DNA from: Gordionus sp. m RMFG-2023
Taxonomy: Eukaryota > Nematomorpha > Gordioida > Chordodea > Parachordodidae
Length of the DNA stretch: 64,000 nucleotides
Direction of reading: 5' to 3'
Assembly (NCBI RefSeq): GCF_954871325.1
Contig: NC_088779.1
Location: 7,752,846-7,816,845 of the forward strand
The translations under genes were made by a program, and so were the position numbers. The stretch's first letter is position 1. Every line of letters starts with the position of its first letter. Below, piece by piece: positions 23,224-33,619 of the stretch. The notes below the pieces were generated by a model that worked only from the letters and a program-made list of their open reading frames with translations, was not told the DNA's origin and did not search any database.

Positions 23224-25714
23224 CAGTGTTGTTAAACGCTACTTTTAAAAGTAGCGCGCTATCGCTACCGCTTATAAAAAAAATAGCGCGCTATCACTAC
23301 CGCTTATAAAAAAAGTAGCGCGCTATCGTTACCGCTATCGTTTTCAAATAAGTAGCGCGCTATTAGCTACTTTTAAAAAAAAGTAGCTAAAGCTACTTTT
23401 TACGCTACTTTGATTTTTTTTTAAAATATTTTTTTTTACGTAACTTTATTTCCACAAATAAAATATTGATATAAAAACATGACTATAATTTGTTACATAT
23501 ATATATAATTTATTTATTATTGCACTTTAATAATAATAACATTTCGGTACTGTCATCCCCAAGTCTAGAGCGACGATTAGAAAGTATAAGCTTTGCCATA
23601 CTAGATAATCGTTCAGCACTAGCACTTGAGGGCAACGCAGTATTAAATTTAATAAACAAACTTTTTATATGAAAAAAATCATCAAAAATATTTAAATTAG
23701 TATTTTTAGATTTAAAAAAAGCATTTAGAGGTTAATTAAAAATACTTCAGTATATTCTTTAATAAAGGTATGCTACTCCACATTAAAATACTGTATTCCC
23801 ATTTGATCCAATATATAATTCATTTCCATTTTTTTCTCATCTAGAAACAATGCTAAAAGTTTCATAGCATTGTAAACACTATTCCATCTTGTAGTGTTTG
23901 GTGTCAATAAATAACGTCATAATTTTTTTTTTTGGAAATATCAGACGTCTTTGATGACTTATTTTGTTTATTCCAAAGAGCTTGGCATTTAGAAAATGTA
24001 GATCTTGATACTCTTTTAAAATCCTCATTTAATAATGCTTATTCAGCATCCACTGTCGCAACTAAATTTAGGTTGGTTGTGGCAGGAACAACGATGATGG
24101 CTAGGTAACGTAGAAGACTTTATTGAAGATCCTAAATATTATAAATTTTATTTTATATTGGTGAAAAATTAAATATAAAATAATTTAAAACCAAGGATGT
24201 CATGAACATCAATTATCTCAAACTCCATCATCCTCTTCTTGTTCTCCATCTTCAATATTTTTTTCAGGAATATTACTAGTATTGTTATTATTATTATCCT
24301 CCCCAAATATTCTATATTATTTATAGCATATTATAAAAAAATTATAACTGAAGGCCTTCAGGAAATTAGACCCATTATCCATAATCATCTTACAAACCTT
24401 GTTTTGAATTTTGTAAGACCTATGGATTTCTGCAATAATATTGGCTAGAATGTCACAAGTCTGACAGCCAATTATTCTCTTTAGAGCTTACAGATTTTCG
24501 TTTAAGATTTTTAGGATCAATTCAATGTGCAGAGCTCTAAAAATATGACATATTATAAATCAGAAAATAAACATTTTTACCTTTTATTGTGAGTCCAGCA
24601 ATCTGCATTGTACAGACGTAGGAGACATCTGATAGATTTAATATCAAAGATTCTTTCATTTCCTTAAAGCTCTCCAAAATTCTTGCCATCAATGTCTGCC
24701 GGCAAAATATCTTGGTCCGTGGAGAAAAAGTGTTTATCATCTTTATAAAAGAATCATTATCCACCAAGGATAATGGTTGAACTGTATCATTATAAAGTTT
24801 ATAATGACTTTGTCAGCCAATTTTTGGGATACACCAGGTGTTGATGAATCCAAATTGGTTAATTTTGTTTGTATTAAATTTGATTTGGAAGTGGGTTTAT
24901 CTTCTTCCATTACCCCAAAACTTTTGAGATTGAATCTCTTTATAATTTGAAGTGTGCACAGTCTAAAATTATAAAATACTTAGAATAAAAATTATGTAGG
25001 AGATAAGTACATAAAAATGATTGAAATAACTATTTTAAAATATTTTAAATAATTTAGATAAAATTTATGAATATATAAAAAAAATAATTGGTTTTTGATT
25101 TTAATTTATTTTAAAAATTAAAGATTAGCCTACACATTGATATTAAATTTGTTTAATATATTACCTTTAAATGTTTTTTCAAACTAAAGCTGCTCGTATG
25201 ATTTGAAGAGATAATTTTGCGGCACATCTTGCACCGAAACCGATATCCAGTTATAATTTTTTCTTCAAGATTAAAGTATTTCTTGAATTTTGGGAAAGGA
25301 TCATCTATATTTTGCTCATTTTCCAAAGAAATTTCAATATCTTCAACAATCTCACACATAACAAGATTTATAATGCTTAATATAAAATGTAAAATGAAAT
25401 ATAAAATAAGATAAAAGCAAGGACATACCAATAACGGAATTTCAAAAATATATAATTTAATGAATGCGCGAAATATAAATTAAATACAGATTGCTATTTA
25501 ACAACTGTTTATATCTAATATATAACAATAATGTATATTTTTAAATATAAATTTCAAAATTAAATTAAATAAAAGGATTATAATTTTAGATTTTATAAAA
25601 AATATATTTAATAATTTTTAGATGTATTTATTATGTAAAATTTTTCTAAATTAGTAGCGAGCTACCGCTATCGCTATTTTTTTTAAAAAGTAGCGCGCTA
25701 TTTTAACAACACTG
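23224..25714 (-). mobile_element. hAT transposon 2, nearly full length
   Basis: The ends CAGTGTTGTTAAACGCTAC and GTAGCGCGCTATTTTAACAACACTG are imperfect inverted repeats followed by clustered GTAGCGCGCTA motifs, probable transposase-binding sites (23235-23400 and 25655-25700). The exact 8-bp target duplication TAACCTAT lies at 23216-23223 and 25715-25722. The 2,491 bp hold most parts of a transposase on the minus strand, though in broken frames. The same terminal nucleotides end the short TTGTTAAAC-family elements, so it may be their parent. Confidence 0.95.
23530..25431 (-). pseudogene. BED-finger hAT transposase, broken
   Basis: Minus-strand pieces appear in the expected order. A BED-type zinc finger has CKMCRKII and a later HTSSFSLKKHLK (25160-25250). 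The segment PLSLVDNDSFIKMI follows (about 24735-24780). Then come NLSDVSYVCT (around 24615-24650) and the catalytic-core segment with MDNGSNFLKAF (about 24350-24390). Next is NTTRWNSVYNAMK (about 23870-23910). Last is the C-terminal dimerisation region with SSASAERLSSMAKLILSNR (about 23570-23630). Several stops and frame shifts make it inactive, and introns may explain some of the breaks. Family membership is clear from the motif order. Confidence 0.9.
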
Positions 25715-25930
25715 TAACCTATACAGGTAGTCACAGTTATAAATAATTTAATTGTGATTCCTCTTAGACTATTTGATAATATTTTTGAGGATTTATTTTT
25801 AACATTAAATACTCGTTTCGAAAGCTTCTTTATTATTCTCGTTCTGTGTTAGCTGTTATCATTCTTTCTTTTATTCTGATCCCTAATATTTATTTAATAT
25901 AATCCTAACAGAGTATATTTTCCATTTTAG

Positions 25931-26131
25931 GAGCAGAAAGTAAGTTATTTTAAATTGGTTTCAAAATATTTTATTATTTCTTTAAATTTATATTTTTCTT
26001 ATTTTCTTTATTCTCGCGTTTTTTTAAAAAAGTTTTAGAGGGTAAGCATAATATATTTATGTTATATTTTTACTATTTATGCCTATACATTATATAAATT
26101 AATACTTACCATTTTTTAGCCATATTGATGT
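25931..26131 (+). other. Possible phase-2 micro-exons, family C copy 2
   Basis: The counterparts of the copy 1 blocks are GAGCAGAAA at 25931-25939, TTTTAGAGG at 26033-26041 and CCATATTGATGT at 26120-26131, each between AG and GTAAG. Against copy 1 the first differs by one synonymous change in the proposed frame (Ser AGT/AGC), the second is identical, and the third keeps its length but not its sequence. Confidence 0.35.
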
Positions 26132-26859
26132 GTAAGATATTTTAACTGCAACTTCGCATACTTTATTATTCCATGGTCACGATATTATTTTGTATTAAAA
26201 AATGATTAGTTTACTAGTTTAATTAAGAGATTGAAAGAAAATTTATACAATATTTATAATATAAATTTTAATCATGTGATTTGTATCTAAGTTAGCTAAA
26301 ATAAAATCTGAGCTATAATTAGCCCTTTTTCCTATTGGGACAGGGTCAATGATGGACCTATTTATTTGTGTATTTAAATTATTCGATAGGATTTACCCGA
26401 AAATTGCACTGTCATTTTTATGATGATAAGTAGAATAATGAGTTAAGTTAATATTTATCCTAATTTATGATAATTATACCCGTCCGGATTCTCCATTTTG
26501 AACCTGGAGTATTTAAAAAAAAAATTTAAGCCCGCCCGAGTATATTTAAAAAAATAAAAATAGGCCATTGTATTGCAAAAAAAACGAAATCTATAATATT
26601 TCTCTGGTTCAAACACCTTTTCCCCTGGCACAGGTAAATATAGGGTATTAAAACTAATTGAAATATAATTTATTATAAAAAATATATATATTTTATTCAT
26701 AGTGTAGTTTAGAGTAAGCCTTAATATTTTTATGTTAAAAAAATTAATATAATCGTATAACTGTTTATATAATATTTACTTTTAAAAAGTGAATGATTAT
26801 AAATAAAGTTGTTTTAAAATCGTTACGTGTAAATATTGACTATTATATATAAGATAAGT

Positions 26860-27052
26860 GCCGCTAAAGCGCTTTATTTGAGTCGATTTTTAAAAACGTA
26901 ACTTAATATTTTATTCAGAAAAATATTATGGAAGCTTGAAAACTTTGCTCATAGATATTAGCAAAGCTCGAGGCTTAGACAATTTTCTGGATTAAATATT
27001 TCGTTAGCCGCTTCTAAAAATCAGCTCAAAGGGAGCGACTTTGCATCACTAG
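26860..27052. mobile_element. Decayed TTGTTAAAC-family element in C copy 2
   Basis: It corresponds to 9177-9381 of copy 1: start AGTGCCGCTAAAGCGC, motif TTTGCTCATAGAT, end GAGCGACTTTGCATCACT. It was present before the duplication. Confidence 0.6.
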
Positions 27053-27502
27053 ATGATATATATCAAGTGTTCATCTCGTTTATTTATTTCTAACATTAAT
27101 TTTTATTGTTATTAAAGTTTAATTTAAATTAAAAAGTACATGCAGATTTTTTTAAAAGAAAGTGTTTGAATCCTTATTAATGTATCATATCTAATATAAT
27201 TTTTTTACTTTGATATTATATTTAATTGAAAACACAAAAATTTATTATGTTATTGATAATTTATTTGGTGATGGGTGAAATGGTTTTATTTCAATGTATC
27301 ATTTCTTTGTAAACAATTATTTACTATATTCTTCCACCCTAAATTTCTTTCATTTTTCGATTTAAATGTTTCTATATAGTTTTTTATACGTTATTACAAA
27401 ATTATTTAATATCCGTAATGTTGTTTTAAAATCAATAAATTAAAAATATATATTTCATTCAATTTTATGTATAATTGCAACATAAAATAAAAATATTTTC
27501 AG

Positions 27503-27551
27503 GCCATGTATTGTTTTTTGCTGAAACAAACCATCCCTTAGTGAAATCTAA
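27503..27551 (+). pseudogene. Counterpart of the possible family C terminal exon
   Basis: It has acceptor ATATTTTCAG and the same frame and TAA as 10134-10182, but TGA replaces the Trp codon at 27522. If the exon is real, this copy is shortened by nine codons. Confidence 0.25.
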
Positions 27552-28355
27552 ATGAGAATATGGGTCTGTGGAGTATTAAAGGGTATATCTGTTTAACTAG
27601 AACCTAACACGAGCTTTTCAATTCAATGTTAATAATTTCTAAATATCTGTTTAAATTAGGGTTTGAAAATTTTTTTTTTTCATAGATAACAAAAAACTCA
27701 TAAAAAGATTTTTTACATGAGAGATTTTGAATTTTAGATAAAAATATTGTTTTTATTCAAAAAAATCATTTTAAAATACATAATTTTTAATCAAATATTA
27801 AACTCTAGTTTAAATCAACACGGGAACACTAAAATTTTTCCAATTGGAAAGCAGTCTGATTTCACAGATATTAAAATAATTTTAGCAAATATAAATATCC
27901 CTAACATTCCTAATTTCAGGATTTCTTTTCCCCAATAAGTTATAGAATTTAAAAGCTCCTAATCAACATATTCCATAGCTCCTCATCTACATATTCCATT
28001 TCATTCCATTTACCAATCACTTTAAAATTTTGAGCAATAACCCTTTAGCACTCAAGATTGTAAAAAAAATTTCTAAGCCTGTCAAACCGGAAGAATATTC
28101 TAAAAATTTAAATAAACCCGAATCGACCTGAAAAATATTTTGAACCCTGGCTTAAATAAATTGGGAGCTATACCCACAACTACTCTAAAAAAGTAACTTT
28201 GTTAATAGTTATTATTTATCCATGTCAAAGAAATAGAGCACTATAGCTATTTTAAATGTAGTTATCTAGTTTAAAAACCATTTCTTATTTTTTTTTCTCT
28301 TAAGTATTTAATAAATAAAATATTTCAGCCCATTTATATTTTATTTATGAATAAT

Positions 28356-29318
28356 CATAGGCGTAGCCAGGATTTTCCTAAGGGGCGGGATTACAAAATT
28401 TCTGGGGGCTTCGTCCCCAGACCCCCTTTTTGGCGGGCCTTCGGCCCGTTTTTATTAATCCTATATATATTTAAAATTTTTTTTAACAAATAATAAGCCC
28501 GGAAGAAATATGAAATAGTTTATTGTTAATATAGATAGATCACATAAAAATGTGGTATTAATTTATGTTATGTCATAAGATAGATCATGCAAAAACGTGG
28601 TAATAATTTATGTTTTGTGTAATATAAAATAGACATACAAAAACATGGTAATAATTTATAATGTTATATCTAATTTTCTTTTAGAATTTGATAATTCATT
28701 AATTATTTCAGAATTATCTGGTGTTAATTCCCGATGAATATTTAATCTATTTTACGAGGTAGTATTTCGTAAGTATATTTTTAGTCTTCTTATTAGAGAA
28801 AGTTCTTTCATTTGTACATGTCGTAATTGGGAGGCATGTTAAAATTTGAAATAATTTTGTAATGTTCGGAAATTCAATTAGTGTGTGTCTACAAATATTC
28901 AGTGCATTTAATGCATTATCAGGCTTTATATCCATTCTTTTTAAATTGGCAAACCAATATTTAAATTCACTTATTACTTCTAATTCGGTCCTTACCATAT
29001 CTTGCAAATATAAATTATATAAATACTGGATTTTATTTCTAATGTCATCCGAAATATTCACAGATGGATTAGAGGATAACAAAATTTGAAAGTTACTTAT
29101 CAAAAGTTTATGGTTTAATAAACGTTCTTTAATCTGAGTTAAAAAAGTGTCCATAAGTGGTATAAAAATAATAATTTTGTAATACTCCTCAACTGATTGT
29201 AAGGAAATATTATTATGTATTTCTTTGTCTTTATAAGAGCTGTCTAACCAAAATACTAAATGTTGAAATAATATAGTAAATTCACCAAATAATAAATATT
29301 TATTATATGATCTCCTTA
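28356..29318 (-). mobile_element. Truncated hAT of the CAGTGGCGTAGC / ZMYM1-like type
   Basis: The left end CATAGGCGTAGCCAGGATTT and the adjoining GGGGGCTTCGTCCCCAGACC text match the ends of the short elements at 17957 and 29738. The transposase C-terminus lies inside. The other end is missing: homology to family C copy 3 begins at about 29318, so the element was cut off there. Confidence 0.7.
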
Positions 29319-29334
29319 TAAATACATATAACAT
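28747..29334 (-). pseudogene. C-terminal part of a ZMYM1-like hAT transposase
   Basis: An open minus-strand frame of 195 codons, with no N-terminal half. It contains ISEFKYWFANLKR, PDNALNALNICRHTLIEFPN and LPITTCTNERTFSNKKTK near its end, matching the C-terminal dimerisation region (pattern LP-T...ERSFS-LK) of DUF4371/ZMYM1-like hAT transposases. It is the best-preserved open frame in the window, so this copy is younger than its relatives at 15 and 63 kb. The first part of the protein is absent and its first codons run into unrelated repeat sequence. Confidence 0.8.
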
Positions 29335-30460
29335 ATATCAAATACAATATTGTCAAACGGCTGTTGCAGAAATAGAGAGTGATAGAGGAGACATATATGC
29401 GCCTTAATTGACATTGGGAAATAATTAGATGTGAGGGCTATAATATTCTGAAATTTATCCACCGGATCAGGCCTAATTTTTCGCTAAATTTTAACAACTA
29501 AGACTTGCCGGATGAATTTTTTAAAAAACTATAAACGGCTGGCAAAAGAATTTAACAGGGTTGATAATTTTAGAAAAAATACTAATGGGCAGGGTTAGGG
29601 CTTTGCGAATCTCAAATTCTAATACAATAATTTTGCCATGATAAATTTAAATATATATAATATTACATAATTTGATGATTACAACATTTTGTATATCATT
29701 ATGAATGTTTTTCTAACATTATGCATTCACTCTGAACCAGTGGCGTAGCTAAGAATTTATCCTTAGAGGGGGTCCATACATATAAAAGCTGGGGGCTTCG
29801 CCCCCAGACCCCCTTTAACGGGACTTCGGCCCTTTTGCCCGGCCTTCGGCCGGGTCTATCTTACAAATCATAATCATATCTTCGATAATATATAATAAAT
29901 ATATTTTTTAAATGCATCAATAATATGTTATTATAATTTAATTGATTATTCTCAATGACTTTATAATAATACTATTCAGAATAATTTCAATAGAAATATA
30001 ATATCCTTCCAAAAACATAAACCAGAAAAATATAATTCATATAAAATCACTTTTAGGTCTTTTGAATGTATAATCTAAAAAAATTTTTGCTCTGGGAGGA
30101 GTCCAAACCCGAAAACCACCCCCGTAGCTACGCCACTGCTCTGAACACTATTTATGACTTCAAGTGCTTTAACCTTATTTTACTTGCATTTTATGTTATT
30201 TTCTCTTTTCTGAATTATGCATAATGTTAGTGTTATTTTAAGAGTTTTCTGAATTTTTCATAATTTTTCCTTCATTTTGTGGAGCTTTTCTGTAATTATA
30301 TGTCATTATTTTTAGGTTTGTGAAGTTTTTCAATATTATTTTGTGTAGTTTAAAAATTTTTACCTATTTTTTAAGTACCTTTATCATGTAAAATCTGTTA
30401 AGCTCTGGCAGCCTCATTTCTATTAAAAGTTATTGAAAATATCCTTGTTTTTAAAACATA
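29318..30460 (+). repeat. Family C copy 3, left part only
   Basis: Alignable with 3395-4210 and 21030-21700 (shared GATAGAGGAGA, GCGCCTTAATTGACATTG and GATGATTACAACATTTT text). It is interrupted by the short hAT element 29738-30138. The right part of family C is missing. Confidence 0.75.
29738..30138. mobile_element. Short hAT element, CAGTGGCGTAGC family
   Basis: 401 bp, starting CAGTGGCGTAGCTAAGAATT and ending GTAGCTACGCCACTG, flanked on both sides by the exact 8-mer CTCTGAAC (29730-29737 and 30139-30146). The inner GC-rich text GGGGGCTTCGCCCCCAG is a perfect short hairpin. It is a sister of 17957-18333. Confidence 0.95.
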
Positions 30461-30824
30461 TGTATATAAATAAGCCATATTTCCTCATAAAACATTTATT
30501 CATATTTATCTATCCATTAAAAAAGAATATAAATATTATAAATCAAATCATATTTATCCCGCTTCACAAGTTCTTCACTCCCACAGGTCCATTCTTCTAA
30601 ACTTCCCAGCTGACATCTTCTCCACTAAATCCATTATCTTCGCTTCAAAATAGCTAACAAAGGAATCCTTAAAAACCGAACATGTGATGATCACGTTTTT
30701 CCCCTATCCACAAGAAAAAACTAAGAAAATAACTGACATTTGATGTATTAAATTAAATTTATTTCTTCTTTTTTTCAACAGCTACAACACGCCCACCCTT
30801 CACAAGCCCAGCGTCCCTCTCATG

Positions 30825-30925
30825 GTGGTGTTGTATCGAATCTCCCCTTTGAATTTTATTGAATCGCCCCTTTGAATTGTAACGAATCACCTCTCTGAAT
30901 TGTATCGGGACGCCTTGAAGACGTT
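30825..30925. repeat. Short tandem repeat of about 24 bp
   Basis: Three to four imperfect copies of a unit like GAATCGCCCCTTTGAATTGTA. The minus-strand frame across it (30759-31010, 83 codons) therefore shows repeated FNKIQRGDSIQ-like text. I do not recognise a protein and consider a coding role uncertain. Confidence 0.6.
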
Positions 30926-31774
30926 CAGGGAATTTATCGAATCGACTTCCCTTATGATGATATATAATATAATATCTCCAATACATTTCAATATATAATC
31001 GCGGTAACACATATTATCAATAATGACAAGTACATTGGGGTATCTGCATTTATAAACTATGGAACATTAATATGGACAATGTAATATCAGCCAAACATAA
31101 TAATTCATTCACCTTAAGACATTTGGGAAATATGAGCCATAATATACAATAATGATTTGCCATATAATAATGTAATGTGAACATATTGTCTGTGTGTGAA
31201 ATGCAATTTCAACACATGTAGTTTTCCTCCTGTCATGTGAAAAAAAACAAAGCTACATCTTTATAAATATCTCCTAAAATGAATATAAAAATCCATCTTT
31301 AGGTATTAAAAATAATTGCCAAACTTTGCCGAACAAAGATTTTAAATAAAATTACAAGCCATATGTATAGAAATAAATTTCTAGAATGAAGATTTTTTTT
31401 TACCATATATAAATAATTCTATCGTAATCCCGAATAAATATCATCTTGTAGGATGCCTAATTGGCTAAGGAGAGGGAAGAATTCCTTGAACACATCAATA
31501 AAATTATTATTTTAACACTATGATATATAGGAAACATAAGAAAATAATATGAGAGTTTTTATAAAAATAATTTTCTTAATATAATAAATTGTGAAAAAAT
31601 TTGTTAAAGTTTCATAAATTTGTGTATTGCTATAAATACGATCGTTAAAAAGAAGTCTTTAAATTTTTTTATAGTTTTCAATTATGCTCTAGGTTTCATG
31701 AAGTTTTAACATAAAATTTAGAGATTTTAAGTTTCTTAAAGTTGTACATTTTTTAAAATATAGATTTTAATTTG

Positions 31775-31825
31775 ACATCAAAGCAGAAATTAATGATACT
31801 CGCTTAGATTAATATTTCATACTAT
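31775..31825 (+). pseudogene. Decayed family B exon (paralog of 36686-36736)
   Basis: It reads DIKAEINDTRLD and then an in-frame TAA, where the intact paralog continues to HYIP and its donor. The acceptor AG is also lost. Flanking intron sequence remains alignable with 36400-36790, so this is an old duplicate. Confidence 0.6.
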
Positions 31826-32101
31826 ATCAAAAATATTATAATTTATTTTAATTTTATTTGAGTCTTTTAATGATGAGATAATAATTCATAAAATTAACAT
31901 GTTAATCCAAATAAAATATATAAAAATCTTTAATTTTTTTAATTAATTTGGGCTAAATCCGATTTTTTTTCATTTTTCCATAAAAATTTTTTCCAAATTA
32001 TAAGGCTAAACAAATATACTTTAAAATCTTAATTCGTAAACAATTATCTGATTATCAAAATAATATATATATGTAATTCTCTCCTTCCAATTCCACTGAT
32101 C

Positions 32102-32316
32102 TAATGTTGTTAAATGGATAGATTTGAACTGATTTTAAAAATGGCTAATTCAATATTTTAGCCAAAAATATTACGAAATCCTGGAGATTTCGCTAATGGA
32201 TTTTCAGACCTTTGTACAATATTGAGCAAAATCTTCAAGCTGCACAATATTATTCTAGATAAAATATTGTCCGTCGTTTTTAAAATCGGCTTAAATCAAA
32301 CCGTTTAACAGATCTA
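32102..32316. mobile_element. Short TTGTTAAAC-family hAT element
   Basis: Start TAATGTTGTTAAATGG and end CCGTTTAACAGATCTA, flanked by the exact 8-mer CACTGATC at 32094-32101 and 32317-32324. The inner motifs GAGATTTCGCTAATGGAT and GATAAAATATTG match the copies at 2067 and 3190. Confidence 0.9.
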
Positions 32317-33104
32317 CACTGATCGAAGGCCACCTTATTTTTTTAATACGAAATAAAAAAACCAAAATTTTATCTTTCAAATATTCTATAAGGATCCAAA
32401 AAGTCATAGCTATTTTTATAAACTAAAATCTTCATTTGAGCAAATTAATCATTGATAATTAGCAGTTAAAAATTATTGTGTGAATAAAGTGCTATGCAAA
32501 GAAACCTTGTTTGCATAGTGGCGGTACCGTGTTTTTTACTAAGTCACAATTATGGGAAGAAGCCTCCAACTCTATCACTTTTACTAATGTTTCCAAACAA
32601 TTCGAAATTTTAATCATGAGTTCCACCAGTCCATAAATCTTGGGGTAGTAAGGAGTATACTCTTTATATATGTAGTTCCCTAATTATTGAAGGTTCCACA
32701 TTAAAAATAGAGAAGTTATGGACAAGAAATAATTGCCATTATGTTATCTCATTATAATTTTATACTAAAAATATTTTTTACCTTTGAAGTAATAAAATAT
32801 ATTTTGGAATTTTTTGTCTCTAGATTTTCGATTTACCAAAAATAATATATCAAATTAAACTTTAAACTTTATTTAATCGGCTGTAAGTTTTATATCACAT
32901 GTTTAACTATAATAGTATCAACTTTTGTCAATAGTGTGGAATTGAGGAACATCGGAGAGTACGATCGACCATTTAAGTCAATCAAATAATTATTTCTGAT
33001 TAACTTCAAGATTAGTAATTATATAAAGAATAGGCCCAAAATAATGTATGCTATAAATATAATCAAACACAACCAGAAATTCATACCATGAAGTAGTGTT
33101 GTTA

Positions 33105-33616
33105 AAAAGCCTGATTCAGGTCGATTTTTAAAAACAGCCCGATTAAAATTATAAACAAAAAAATATTACGTAAGCCTGGTGATTTTGATCATGCATGGCA
33201 AATTTCTCATTATGAATGTTCACTTTATTCAATTCAAATTTAAAATTTTAATATACCAATGCTTCAATTATTTGAATTAATTGAAGAAAATAACCATTAC
33301 GAAGAAATTGAAAAGGTGGAAGATAATAATTCTGATTAGCATTTTTGAATCTGCTAATAAATTAAAATTTTTATCTGATAGAATGAAGAGACCTAGGAGA
33401 AGTCCTAAAAGCCATACTTAATGCCCAGAGGATTACTACGTTTTAAAACGGTTTTAATTTAAAAAACGGCTAACCCGAATATTACAAAAACTTGGATATT
33501 TTATTAACTGAATAAAAGAAAGGTTTGGACATTATTAAAATTTCATGGCTTGCGTAATATTATTTTGGCTTAAATCTTAATTTAACATATGCTAAATCGA
33601 GATATTTAACAAATCT
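33105..33616. mobile_element. Two partial TTGTTAAAC-family elements around a family B exon
   Basis: The left part (33105-33186) starts TAGTGTTGTTAAAAAGCC and the right part (33438-33616) ends TTTAACAAATCTAG. Between them lies the exon 33287-33339. They may be two truncated insertions or one split element. The paralogous intron at 44860 lacks the left part. Confidence 0.5.
33287..33339 (+). CDS. Family B exon with in-frame stop (E-NNHYEEIEK...)
   Basis: Acceptor TTGAAG, then an open stretch in phase 1 reading NNHYEEIEKVEDNNSD before TAG. The paralogs at 44969-45028 (NNHHEEIEEAV) and 47913-47972 (NNHYDAIINGI) are 60 nt and run on into a GT donor. Here the donor position is replaced by the stop, so this is either a terminal exon or a decayed copy. 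The peptide is acidic and matches no family I know. Confidence 0.45.
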
Positions 33617-33619
33617 AGC

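Larger units (their letters stand above)
21000..27860 (+). repeat. Segmental duplication, family C copy 2
   Basis: Colinear with copy 1 (3100-10510), with its own 2.5-kb hAT element inserted at 23224-25714 and lacking the hAT insertion of copy 1. Similarity ends at 27860, just after AATTGGAAAGCAG, where copy 1 passes into its GC-rich block. There is no long open frame in either copy. Confidence 0.8.

Noticed and set aside
30759-31010. Minus-strand frame of 83 codons
   Set aside because: Much of it is a short tandem repeat, with no homolog or splice context. Listed only as a repeat.
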